From CATQGW01 sp965242565 (GTDB lineage: Bacteria > Chloroflexota > Dehalococcoidia > Bin125), in contig OZ251457.1 of the NCBI GenBank assembly GCA_965242565.1, positions 248,001 to 312,000 of the forward strand: a DNA stretch of 64,000 bases. The letters are read 5' to 3'. Within the stretch, counting starts at the first letter, position 1. Every line of letters starts with the position of its first letter. Shown piece after piece: positions 17,785 through 25,989 of the stretch. The notes under the pieces were generated by a model. The model worked only from the letters and a program-made list of their open reading frames with translations, was not told the DNA's origin and made no database searches. Made by a program: the position numbers and the translations under genes.

Positions 17785-17818
17785 CGCCGACGCCGCGAAC
17801 CACGGAAAGGAGCGCGCC

Positions 17819-18883
17819 ATGTCCGAGCAGAGTTTCGTGATCCAGCGCTACGACCCGGACACCGAGCAGAGCTACAGCGAGGAGTTCTCGCTGGATGTGC
17901 AGCCGGGCCAGACGGTGCTGGACTGCCTGAACGCGATCAAGTGGGAGCAGGACGGCACGCTCTCGTTCCGGATGTCGTGCCGGCACGCGATCTGCGGCTC
18001 GTGCGCGATGAAGGTCAACGGGCGCTCGATGCTGGCCTGCCAGACGCAGGTGACCGAAGCGCAGGAGCTGGCCGCGGAGGGCGGGCCGATTCAGGTCGGC
18101 CCGATGGGCAATCAGACGGTGATCAAGGACCTGGTGGTCGACACCGAGAAGTTCGTCGCGCAGTTCGAGCGGGCGGAGACCTGGCTGGAGCCCTACGAGG
18201 ATCAAGAGCCGCCGCAGCGCGAGTACCGCCAGACGGTGGAGGATTTCGACCACTGGTCGCACGCCTCGACCTGCATCCACTGCGGGGCGTGCTACTCGGA
18301 TTGCACAGTAGCGGCGGTGGACGAGAAGTTCCTGGGGCCGGCGGCGCTGGCCAAGGCCTACCGCTTCGTGATGGACAGCCGCGACTCGCGGCGCGAAGAG
18401 CGGCTCAAGTTTCTGGCCGAGACGGAGGGCGGCATCTGGGATTGCACGCGCTGCTACATGTGCGTGCAGGCCTGCCCCAAGGACGTGCTGCCGATGGACG
18501 CGATCATGGAGCTGCGCACGCTCTCGATCGAGGCCGGCTACACGAACAATCACGGCGCGCGGCACCACAAGGGCTTCGCCTCGGGCGTGCGCAAGCGCGG
18601 CCGGCTGGATGAGGCGTCGCTGCCGATTCAGTCGGTCGGCATCGGGCGGCTGCTGACGCTGAACATCGACGCGCACAAGGAGATGCTGGGCTACACGCCG
18701 GGCGCGATTCGGCTGCTCAAGTCGCGCAAGCTGCTCGAGGCGGCGAAGCGGCACGGCGCGAGCGAAGACGGACGCGAGCAGATTCAGCGCATCTTCGAGG
18801 AAGTTGAAGCCGAGAAGCACCACCACGACGTCGACGCCGAGGCGTTCGGCGCAGAGTTCGAGACCGCGCTGGGCAGCGGCTAG
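17819..18883 (+). CDS. sdhB: succinate dehydrogenase/fumarate reductase iron-sulfur subunit
   Basis: 354 residues, clearly longer than the roughly 240-260 of classic SdhB. SD GGAAAGGAG precedes the ATG. An N-terminal plant-type ferredoxin domain carries [2Fe-2S] ligands (SCRHAICGSCAMKVNGR, then C in LACQTQV). The C-terminal domain binds the [4Fe-4S] and [3Fe-4S] clusters (CIHCGACYSDC and CTRCYMCVQACPKDV). The final 90 or so residues form an extra helical tail ending EKHHHDVDAEAFGAEFE, seen in SdhB types that partner HdrB-like subunits. It transfers electrons from SdhA to the quinone-reactive subunit. Confidence 0.93.
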   Translation: MSEQSFVIQRYDPDTEQSYSEEFSLDVQPGQTVLDCLNAIKWEQDGTLSFRMSCRHAICGSCAMKVNGRSMLACQTQVTEAQELAAEGGPIQVGPMGNQTVIKDLVVDTEKFVAQFERAETWLEPYEDQEPPQREYRQTVEDFDHWSHASTCIHCGACYSDCTVAAVDEKFLGPAALAKAYRFVMDSRDSRREERLKFLAETEGGIWDCTRCYMCVQACPKDVLPMDAIMELRTLSIEAGYTNNHGARHHKGFASGVRKRGRLDEASLPIQSVGIGRLLTLNIDAHKEMLGYTPGAIRLLKSRKLLEAAKRHGASEDGREQIQRIFEEVEAEKHHHDVDAEAFGAEFETALGSG

Positions 18884-18917
18884 CGCACAACGCAGCCCAC
18901 GGACAGGGGAAGATCGC

Positions 18918-19793
18918 ATGAAATACGCATTCTGGCCGGGCTGCGTGGCGCGCGGCGCGGCGCCGGAGCTGTACACCTCCACGATCGCCGTGGCCAAACA
19001 CCTCGGCCTGGACCTCGTCGAGCTGGAAGCCGCGGCCTGCACGGGGGCGGGCATCATCTCCGACGGCGAGCCGTACCTGCAGGATGTGCTCAACGCGCGG
19101 ACGATGGCGCTCTCGGAGCAGATGCAGCTGCCGCTGATGGACATCTGCTCGACCTGCGTCGGCGTCCACCGGCTGGCGGCGGAGAAGCTGCGCGATGTGG
19201 ATTACCGCATCCGGATCAATCACCATCTCGCGCCGGAGGGGCTGGAGTACCGCGGCTCCGCCGATCCGCGCCACCTGCTCTGGATTCTGCTGGAGGACAT
19301 CGGCGAGGATCGGATCAACTCGCTGATCCGGCGCCCGCTGAACGAGCTCAATCTCGGCCCGTTCTACGGCTGCTACATCGTGCGGCCGGAGCGCACGCTC
19401 GATTTCGAGGAGTACCCGGAGCGGCGCGACAGTCTGGAGCGGCTGATCGCGATGCTCGGCGCGACCACGGTCACCTACGACGGGATGACCAAGTGCTGCG
19501 GCTTCCCGATTCTGACGACCAACAAGAAGAACTCGCTGACGATGGCGGGCACGCATCTGGCCGAAGCGCGTGGCAAGGGCGCCGATGCGCTGGTCACGCC
19601 CTGCCCGCTCTGCCATCTCAACCTCGACGCGCAGCAGCCCGACGTGGAGAAGGTGATCGACCAGCGGCTCAACCTGCCGATTCTGCACGTGCCGCAGCTG
19701 CTCGGCCTGGCGATGGGCCTGCCGCCGGAGGACCTGGGCCTCACGCGCCACGTGGTGGATACGCGGGACCTGCTCAACCGCCTCGGCGTCTGA
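18918..19793 (+). CDS. HdrB/SdhE-like CCG-domain subunit (non-classical succinate dehydrogenase anchor)
   Basis: 291 residues from ATG 18918 (upstream GGGGAAG). Two cysteine-rich CCG domains (as in heterodisulfide reductase subunit B) are visible: an N-terminal one beginning FWPGCVARGAAPELY with AAACTGAG, and a C-terminal one with TKCCGFPIL and TPCPLCHLNLD. Such proteins bind an unusual [4Fe-4S] cluster and replace the cytochrome b anchor in SdhABE-type complexes of archaea and some bacteria. No membrane helix is obvious, so an amphipathic attachment is likely. Its position straight after sdhAB supports a role as their quinone- or thiol-reactive partner. Confidence 0.86.
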   Translation: MKYAFWPGCVARGAAPELYTSTIAVAKHLGLDLVELEAAACTGAGIISDGEPYLQDVLNARTMALSEQMQLPLMDICSTCVGVHRLAAEKLRDVDYRIRINHHLAPEGLEYRGSADPRHLLWILLEDIGEDRINSLIRRPLNELNLGPFYGCYIVRPERTLDFEEYPERRDSLERLIAMLGATTVTYDGMTKCCGFPILTTNKKNSLTMAGTHLAEARGKGADALVTPCPLCHLNLDAQQPDVEKVIDQRLNLPILHVPQLLGLAMGLPPEDLGLTRHVVDTRDLLNRLGV

Positions 19794-19867
19794 CGCCGTC
19801 CCCTCCTCGTCATTTCCGCCCCCCTTCCCGTCATTCCCGCCCCCGCACCGGCGCACCCGCCCCCTTC

Positions 19868-20016
19868 CGTCATTCCAGCGCACGCTGGAATCCATACGGC
19901 GGTCGTTGGGCGCACAGAGTCTCGGGAAGTCCTGCGAACGGATATTGGCGGGCAGCTCGGGGCCTTTGTGCTGCGAACAGAGTTGGGTTTGGATTCCAGC
20001 GTGCGCTGGAATGACG
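19868..20016. repeat. 149-bp inverted-repeat element, variant sequence
   Basis: Same size and architecture as the element at 11392-11541, but the terminal hairpin reads TTCCAGCGCACGCTGGAA instead of the CCCCAGA type. The ends are inverted copies at 19868-19897 and about 19988-20016. The core again contains GCGAACGG and TTGGCGGGC. The shared inner edge (CCATAC and GTTTGG) links it to the main family. This shows the stem can change on both sides together. Confidence 0.75.
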
Positions 20017-20045
20017 GAAGGGTGACGGCTTCGAATGACGGAAAA

Positions 20046-20095
20046 GGCAAGAAACAAGCAACGGGCGCCGCGCCTCGACGGGGCGCGGCGCCCGT
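20046..20095 (-). terminator. rho-independent terminator of the minus-strand SBP-DppB-DppC operon
   Basis: A 14-bp perfect GC stem (ACGGGCGCCGCGCC and its complement, 20061-20095) followed on the minus strand by a T-rich stretch (TTGCTTGTTTCTTGCC). It lies about 145 nt after the dppC-like stop. Confidence 0.8.
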
Positions 20096-20241
20096 GGGAG
20101 TGGAGGGCTGCTCGGCGGGGGTTGCGTCGGCGCTTGGGCTGCGCCGACGAGCGGGCGGGGTGAGTTGCGCCGCCGGGCGTCACGGGCCCTCCACCCGTCC
20201 TGACGACGGGGACCCCGAAAAGGTTCCACTGCTCGGCTCGG

Positions 20242-21195
20242 TCAGGCCCCGGCGCCGGTGCCGCGCAGACGCGGGTCGAGGATGTCGCGGAGGGCGTCGC
20301 CCAGCAGGTTGAAGGAGAGCACGATCAGGGTGATCGCGACGCCGGGCGCGAGCGCCAGCCACGGCCAGCGGTCCAGATTGCCGCGCTGGGTGGCCTCGAA
20401 GAGGATGAAGCCCCAGGTCGGGTTCGCCGCCGAGTTTGCGCCCAGGCCGAGGAACGACAGCGCGGCTTCGGCGAGGATCGTGCCGCCGATCGTGACCGAG
20501 GCGATCACCAGAATCGGGGCCATGATGTTGGGCAGGATGTGGCGGAAGATCACCCGAATTGGGCCCGCGCCGATCGTCCGCGCCGCCTCGATGTAGGTGT
20601 TCTCCATCGCCGAGAGCACGGTGCCGCGCACTACTCGCTGGGTTCCCGGGACTAAGAAGATCACGATCACCAGAATGACCGTGGTCATGCTGGGGGTCAG
20701 CACGGTGACGAGCGTCATCATCAGCAGCAGCGGCGGCAAGGCCTGGAACGAGTCGGAAATTCGTTGCAGCAGCAGGTCGGTGACGTTGCCGGCGTAGGCG
20801 GAGACCATCCCGATCAGCGTGCCGATCAGGATGCCCAGCCCGGTCGCGGCGATGCCGATGATGATCGCCGGCCGCGCGCCGTAGATGATGCGGCTGAACA
20901 TGTCGCGGCCGAGCGAGTCGTTGCCGGCGATGTGGGTCCAGGACGGCGCGCCGAGCTTGTTGAGGATGTTCGTCTCCTGGGCGGGGAAGGGCGAGAAGCC
21001 GGGGATGATCGTGGTTCCGCCGATATTGAGGTCCTGGCCGAAGATGGCGGCGACGATCAGGATGAAGATGAACAGCCCACCGAGCGCGCCGAGCGGTTTG
21101 TTGCGCGCGTGGCGGCCCCAGACCGTCCACCAGCGCGGGGTCGGCGCAAGCGGGACGGCGGCGGCTTCGTCGAGCGTGGCGGGCTGGGCTGTCAT
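20242..21195 (-). CDS. ABC transporter permease, DppC family
   Basis: 317 residues, normal DppC length. It has an N-terminal cytoplasmic segment, a first membrane helix (GALGGLFIFILIVAAIFG), the DppC motif GNDSLGRDMFSRIIYGARPA, four further helices and the EAA-like loop (TYIEAARTIGAGPIRVIFRH). It ends with SFNLLGDALRDILDPRLRG. It forms the inner-membrane channel with the upstream DppB-like protein, 12 nt before it, and is the last gene of a three-gene operon closed by the terminator at 20046-20095. Unlike the DppC at 1837, it has no LysM-like insert. ATPase subunits must come from elsewhere. Confidence 0.93.
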   Translation of the reverse strand: MTAQPATLDEAAAVPLAPTPRWWTVWGRHARNKPLGALGGLFIFILIVAAIFGQDLNIGGTTIIPGFSPFPAQETNILNKLGAPSWTHIAGNDSLGRDMFSRIIYGARPAIIIGIAATGLGILIGTLIGMVSAYAGNVTDLLLQRISDSFQALPPLLLMMTLVTVLTPSMTTVILVIVIFLVPGTQRVVRGTVLSAMENTYIEAARTIGAGPIRVIFRHILPNIMAPILVIASVTIGGTILAEAALSFLGLGANSAANPTWGFILFEATQRGNLDRWPWLALAPGVAITLIVLSFNLLGDALRDILDPRLRGTGAGA

Positions 21196-21207
21196 TGGCG
21201 CCTCGGA

Positions 21208-22197
21208 TCAGGAGTAGCGGATGCGCGGGTCAAGCCACGCATAGCTGACGTCGACCAGAATGTTGATGAACACCACGCCGAAGCCGACGACCAGCGAGAT
21301 GCCCAGCACCAGCGTGAAATCAACCTGCCGGATCGCCCGCACGGCGAGCGCTCCGATTCCGTCGATGCGGAAGATGAACTCAACGATCACCGCGCCGCTG
21401 ATCAGGAAGGCGAACTGGTTGGCGAAGATCGTGATCACGGGGATCAGCGAGTTGCGCAGCACGTGGCGCAGGATGACGACGCGCTCGCCCAGGCCTTTGG
21501 CGCGGGCGGTGCGCACGTAGTCCTCGTTGACTACTTCGAGCACGGTGGAGCGCTGCATCCGCATGACCGTCGCCATCAGCGACGCGGAGAGCACCAGCGA
21601 GGGCGCGATCATGCCCGCCAGGTTGTCCCACACGCCGTCCCAGATGTAGGGCGGATCGAGCGTGGAGAGCGAGACGCCCCCCCAAGCCGCCGCGTAGGTC
21701 ACGACCAGCACGGCGAGGAAGAAATTGGGCACGGCGAGGCCGAGGATCGCAAAGATCCGGGAGGCGTAGTCGCCAATCCCTCCCTGCCGCACGGCGGAGA
21801 AGACCCCGATCGGGATCGCCAGCAGCGTAGAGATCAGGGTGGCCAAAATGACCAGCTCAATGCTCTTGGGCAGCCGGTCCTGGATTTCCTGCCAGACCGG
21901 CAGGCGTGTGGCGAAGGACTCACCGAGGTCGCCCTGCAGGGTGGACCAGAGCCAGTTGCCGTAGCGCTCCAGCACCGGCCGATCGAGGCCGAGGTCGCGC
22001 TCATACTGCTCGATCTGGGCCGGCGTGAGGTTCGCGCCCTGCGGGCTCTGGTTGAGCAGCCGCGTCAGCGTGTTGCCCGGCACCGCGTTCACCAGCATGA
22101 ACACGATGAACGAGAGCATGAAGAGGACGACGACCGCCCCGATCAGCCGACGGACCAGATAGCCGGTCATCGGTTGATCGCCCGCGCGTGCAGACAT
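21208..22197 (-). CDS. ABC transporter permease, DppB family
   Basis: 329 residues from ATG 22197. ATG 22170 (MTGYLVRRLIGAVVVLF) is an equally good start and fits the family N-terminus better. Neither has a clear SD. The first helix VVVLFMLSFIVFMLVNAVPG, the periplasmic domain, the multi-helix core with the EAA-like loop DYVRTARAKGLGERVVI, and the ending YAWLDPRIRYS are typical DppB. It shares the same last residues (DPRIRY) with the permease at 851. A run of seven C at about 21676-21682 falls inside the gene without disturbing the frame. Confidence 0.92.
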   Translation of the reverse strand: MSARAGDQPMTGYLVRRLIGAVVVLFMLSFIVFMLVNAVPGNTLTRLLNQSPQGANLTPAQIEQYERDLGLDRPVLERYGNWLWSTLQGDLGESFATRLPVWQEIQDRLPKSIELVILATLISTLLAIPIGVFSAVRQGGIGDYASRIFAILGLAVPNFFLAVLVVTYAAAWGGVSLSTLDPPYIWDGVWDNLAGMIAPSLVLSASLMATVMRMQRSTVLEVVNEDYVRTARAKGLGERVVILRHVLRNSLIPVITIFANQFAFLISGAVIVEFIFRIDGIGALAVRAIRQVDFTLVLGISLVVGFGVVFINILVDVSYAWLDPRIRYS

Positions 22198-22326
22198 TCA
22201 GCCGTGCGGGCAACCGTGTGGGCGCGGAAGCTGTACTTCGTGCTGAGCAGCCTGACCATATCGCTCATCCCCGGATGATCCTGTAATCCCTGTCGCCCCC
22301 GGACGCGCAGGCGCGCGGGCCTGCGG

Positions 22327-24291
22327 CTACAGGTTCTTCCAGATGCGCTCGGTGTTGGTGGCGCCCCAGCCGGGGTTCCAAGCGTTGTAGGTGTCCATCT
22401 GGTTGAACAGGTAGGAGCGCCGCGCCGCCATGCGGTAGGGGTTGACCGCGAAGATGCGCCACATGTTCTCCAGCTCGCGGATGCGGATCTTCTCCAGGAT
22501 GTCGGAGCGCTTCTCGACATCGAGCTCCTGGCGCTGCTCCTGCGTCCAGACATCGATGTCGGGGTCGTTGATCCCGTAGATGTTGCCGGGGCTTTCGGAG
22601 TTCATCCGCCCGTAGGCGAGGCCGTCGGCGTCCATCTCGCTGCCGACCAGCCAGGTGAACAGCGTGCCGCTGTACTCCTTGGTGAAGAGCAGCGCGATCC
22701 AGGACTCCCACTCGATCTGCTCGTGCTCGACCTGCGCGCCGAGGTTGCGCTGCCACTGGTCGACGATCAGCAGGAAGTGGTCGAGGTAGAAGCCGGGCAC
22801 GGTGTGGAAGGCGGCCTGGAAGGAGAGCGGGTTGTCCTCGTTGAAGCCCGCGGCGTCGAGCAGCGCGCGGCCCTCGGCGGCATTGAACACATGGAAGTCG
22901 CCCAGCTCCTCGAAGGTCCAGGGCCACTCGCGGAAGCCCCAGGGCGAGTTCTCGTCCTTGAAGAACGTCCAGTTCTGGCCGTAGCCGCCGGCGGCGAGGC
23001 CGTAGTAGACGCCCGCGGCCTGCTCCTCGCGGTTCATGCCCAGCGAGAGCGCCTGGCGCACGCGCGGGTCGTTGAACGGCGCTTCGTTGAGGTCCTTGAA
23101 GGTCATGTGCGGCTGCCAGCCCGGCGGCGGCGCGGTGACCTGCACGACCATGTCGGGATAGGACTCGATCGCCCGCTCGTACTCGGTGATGTCCTGCAAG
23201 CGAATCCAGTCGGTCTCGCCGGTCTCCCAGGCGGCCCATTCGGACTCGCGCTGGTTGACAAAGTCGAGGCCGTGGATCGCCTCGAGGTAGGGCAGCTGCA
23301 TGCCCGTGCGCGGGTCCGACTTGAAATACTCGGGATGCGCGCTGCCGCGCCACTCCGAGCCGGTCGTCGCGCTGTCGAGTGTGAACGGCCCGGTGCCGAC
23401 CTGGTTCTCCGAGAGGTCGAGCAGGCTCGGCTCTTCGACGAACTCCGGCGCGACGACCACGTGGAAGGGGTTCATCATGTTGTTGAGCAGGTAGGCGGCC
23501 GGCTCGGTCAGGTTGAAGCGCACGGTGTTGCTGGCGTTGTCGAACGCGATGTCCTTGACTGCGGTGTAGGACGAGGCCTGCACGCGCTCCGGCTCGCGCA
23601 GCGCGTCGTAGGCGATCTTCACGTCCTCGGCGGTCATGTCGCGCCCGTCGACGGGCGGCTTGTTCTGCCACTTGATGCCCGGGCGCAGCTGGAAGACGAC
23701 CGTGGTGGGGTCGGGGATTTCCCAGCCCTCGGCGAGGTCGCCCTCGTTGAGGTAGTAGTGCGCGTTGGAAAAGTCGTCCATGGGGAAGACGACCAGCTGG
23801 CTGTAGAACATCGGCGCAAAGGCGGCCATCAGGCTGGCGTTGGGGCCGAGCACGTTCCAGTTGGCGGGCGCGGCGTGGGCGAGCCGCCAGGTGCCGCCGT
23901 TCTTGGGCCCGTCGGCCTGTCCCGGCAGGTTTTGCAGCTTGCTCCAGTGGAAGCGCAGTCGCCATTCCTCTTCGGCGGTCAGCGAGCGGGCTTCGTCTTC
24001 GGCGGAGAGCTCGCCCGGCAGCAGGCCGACCGACTGCTCCTCCATCGCCTCCTGCGTGGTCTGCGCCTGCTGCGTCGCTGTCTGCTGCGCCTGCGCGTCG
24101 GCCTGGGCCTGCGCGACCTGCTGTTGCTGGGTCTGCTGGCTCTGCGCGACGGACTGATCGTCATCGTCGTCGCCGCAGCCGACCAGGGCCAGTCCGGCGG
24201 CGCCGACGCCGGCGCGGGCGGACGCGCCGAGCACGGCGCGGCGGCTCATCGTGCGGCGTCGCATGCGGGTCCAGTAGGTGCTCTCGGTCAT
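22327..24291 (-). CDS. ABC transporter substrate-binding lipoprotein, family 5, Tat-exported
   Basis: 654 residues. The N-terminus carries a twin-arginine motif (SRRAVLG, residues 16-22) followed by a hydrophobic stretch and a lipobox (LALVGC, Cys39), so it is probably exported folded by Tat and lipid-anchored. A low-complexity linker of D and Q (residues about 41-75) precedes the family 5 binding domain, recognised by DGRDMTAEDVKIAYDALREP and by NDPRVRQALSLGMNREE. It is the first gene of the operon with the two permeases downstream (130-nt gap). Solute unknown. The length is above that of classic DppA (about 535) because of the linker and insertions. Confidence 0.9.
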   Translation of the reverse strand: MTESTYWTRMRRRTMSRRAVLGASARAGVGAAGLALVGCGDDDDDQSVAQSQQTQQQQVAQAQADAQAQQTATQQAQTTQEAMEEQSVGLLPGELSAEDEARSLTAEEEWRLRFHWSKLQNLPGQADGPKNGGTWRLAHAAPANWNVLGPNASLMAAFAPMFYSQLVVFPMDDFSNAHYYLNEGDLAEGWEIPDPTTVVFQLRPGIKWQNKPPVDGRDMTAEDVKIAYDALREPERVQASSYTAVKDIAFDNASNTVRFNLTEPAAYLLNNMMNPFHVVVAPEFVEEPSLLDLSENQVGTGPFTLDSATTGSEWRGSAHPEYFKSDPRTGMQLPYLEAIHGLDFVNQRESEWAAWETGETDWIRLQDITEYERAIESYPDMVVQVTAPPPGWQPHMTFKDLNEAPFNDPRVRQALSLGMNREEQAAGVYYGLAAGGYGQNWTFFKDENSPWGFREWPWTFEELGDFHVFNAAEGRALLDAAGFNEDNPLSFQAAFHTVPGFYLDHFLLIVDQWQRNLGAQVEHEQIEWESWIALLFTKEYSGTLFTWLVGSEMDADGLAYGRMNSESPGNIYGINDPDIDVWTQEQRQELDVEKRSDILEKIRIRELENMWRIFAVNPYRMAARRSYLFNQMDTYNAWNPGWGATNTERIWKNL

Positions 24292-24395
24292 GGTCCACTC
24301 TCCTGATTTGGTCTCCTGTGCGCCGCCGCCCGGTCGTGTACCGGGGGCGCTCCTGCGCGTGGCGCATAAGATAGCGCTTTCGGAGGGAGCGTGCC

Positions 24396-25013
24396 GTGAG
24401 CGATGTCAAGCCGGCGGACGGAGCGGCGATCGAGGCGCGGGTGCGAGCGGAGTTGGCGCGGCTGGAGATCGCCTACGAGACGATCGTCTGCCGCCCCGAT
24501 CAGGCCGACACGGCGGTCTTCTGCGAGGCGTTCGGGATCGCGCCGGAGGCATCGGTCAACACGATTGTGGTGGCCTCGAAGAAGGAGCCGAAGGTCTACG
24601 CGGCCTGCCTGGTGCTGGCCACGACGCGGCTGGACGTGAACCGCGCGGTGCGCAAGGAAATGGGCGTGCGCAAGGCGTCGTTCGCTTCGTTCGAGGAGAC
24701 GGAGCGGGTGACGGGGATGCTCTCCGGCGGTGTGACGCCGTTCGCGCTGCCGCCGGAGTTGCCGGTGCTGATTGACGGGCGGATTCGGGGCGATGGGGTG
24801 GTGTGGTTGGGCGGCGGCAGCCGCTCCCTAAAAATCGGCGTCCCCGCCGACGCCCTCGCGCGCCTCCCCAACACCCGCGTAGTCGAAGCCCTGGCCACCC
24901 CCACCCCCCGCGCTGAAGCCCCGCCCCCTCCACCCCGTCATTCCCGCCCCGAGCGGGAATCTCCCCGCGCGGCCTCCCCCTGCGTCCCCCAGGATCCGTC
25001 GCCCCAGACTTGA
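24396..25013 (+). CDS. YbaK/EbsC-family aminoacyl-tRNA deacylase-like protein with repeat-encoded tail
   Basis: 205 residues from GTG 24396 (SD CGGAGGGAGC upstream). The YbaK/ProX fold is indicated by ASVNTIVVASKKEPKVYAA, LDVNRAVRKEMGVRKASFAS and the GMLSGGVTPFALP block. Such proteins hydrolyse mischarged Cys- or Ala-tRNAPro or act on related substrates. The fold ends near residue 170. The remaining 35 or so residues, PPRHSRPERES through QDPSPQT, are translated from an invading REP hairpin and half of an inverted-repeat element, whose TGA (CAGACTTGA) supplies the stop. The original stop codon was probably lost when the repeat arrived. Confidence 0.82.
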   Translation: MSDVKPADGAAIEARVRAELARLEIAYETIVCRPDQADTAVFCEAFGIAPEASVNTIVVASKKEPKVYAACLVLATTRLDVNRAVRKEMGVRKASFASFEETERVTGMLSGGVTPFALPPELPVLIDGRIRGDGVVWLGGGSRSLKIGVPADALARLPNTRVVEALATPTPRAEAPPPPPRHSRPERESPRAASPCVPQDPSPQT

Positions 25014-25985
25014 TCTGGGGCCCAAACCCAACCCCCTTCGCAGGCCGAAGCCCCGAACCACCTCCCCCTCCGTTCCCGCGCACTCCCCCCCCGTCATCCC
25101 CGCGCCCCTCTCCCCCCTCCGTCATCCCCGCGCCTCTCCCCACTTCCGTCATACCCGCGCTTGCCGCGGAGCCTGCCCCCGGCTCGAACGGGGGTATCTC
25201 GCTGTGACCAGCACCATCGTTGCATCCCGCCTCCCCAACCCCCCGTCGCCCCATCCGTCGCCCCAGACTTGATCTGGGGCCCAAACCCAAGCCCTTTCGC
25301 AGGCCGAAGCCCCGAACCACCTCCCCCCTCCGTTCCCGCGCACTCCCCCCGTCATCCCCGCCCCCTTTTCCCCTACACCCTCGTACCCGCGCCTCTCACC
25401 ACCCCGTCATCCCCGCGCTTGCCGCGGAGCCTGCCCCCGGCTCGAACGGGGGTATCTCGCCGTGACCAGCACCAACGCCGCGCCCCGCCCCTTCCCTCGT
25501 CATTCCCGCCCCTTCCCTCGTCATTCCCGCCCCTTCCCTCGTCATTCCCGCCCCCGAGCGGGAATCTGTCTCGAGCCGCCTCCGACCCCTCGTGCCCTAG
25601 GAGCCGCCGCCCTTTTTCCGTCGTTCCAGACTTGATCTGGAACCCATACCCAACCCCCTTACGCAGCGCAGAGGACCGGAGCGGTCCTCCAACGAGCGTG
25701 CGCGGAGACTCCGGGGCTTGGTCCCGCCGCCGACCGCCGTATGGGTTCCAGATCAAGTCTGGAACGACGGAAGGAGCGGCGGGTGTGGCGGGGGCGCGGC
25801 GAGGGTTGGGTGCTGCTCACGTCGAGATACCCCCGTTCGAGCCGGGGGCAGGCTCCGCGGCAAGCGCGGGTATGACGGAGTAGAGAGGCGCGGGTATGAC
25901 GGAGTAGAGAGGCGCGGGTATGACGGTGTAGGGGGAAAAGGGGGCGGGCATGACGGTGTGGGGGGAGAGGGGTGGGGATGCCCCC
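24938..25985. repeat. 1-kb repeat cluster with a duplicated half-element, REP hairpins, a full inverted-repeat element and minisatellites
   Basis: No gene is supported between 25014 and 25989. Half-elements (CCCCAGACTTGATCTGGGG plus CCCAAACCCAA) start at 24997 and 25256, about 259 bp apart, inside a longer imperfect duplication. A second family with the hairpin CATACCCGCGCTTGCCGCGG and CCCCGGCTCGAACGGGGGTA occurs at about 25145-25203, 25404-25461 and, inverted, 25822-25876. A full 151-bp element with TTCCAGACTTGATCTGGAA ends spans 25619-25769. A 21-bp unit containing GTCATTCCCGCCCCTTCC repeats three times near 25499-25560. A roughly 25-bp unit with GGTATGACGGAGTAGAG repeats near 25868-25920. 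Confidence 0.8.
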
Positions 25986-25989
25986 CAAA

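Noticed and set aside
21676..21682. Run of seven C in the dppB-like gene as another phase-variable tract
   Set aside because: Too short for frequent slippage, deep inside a gene with an intact frame. Ordinary in GC-rich DNA.
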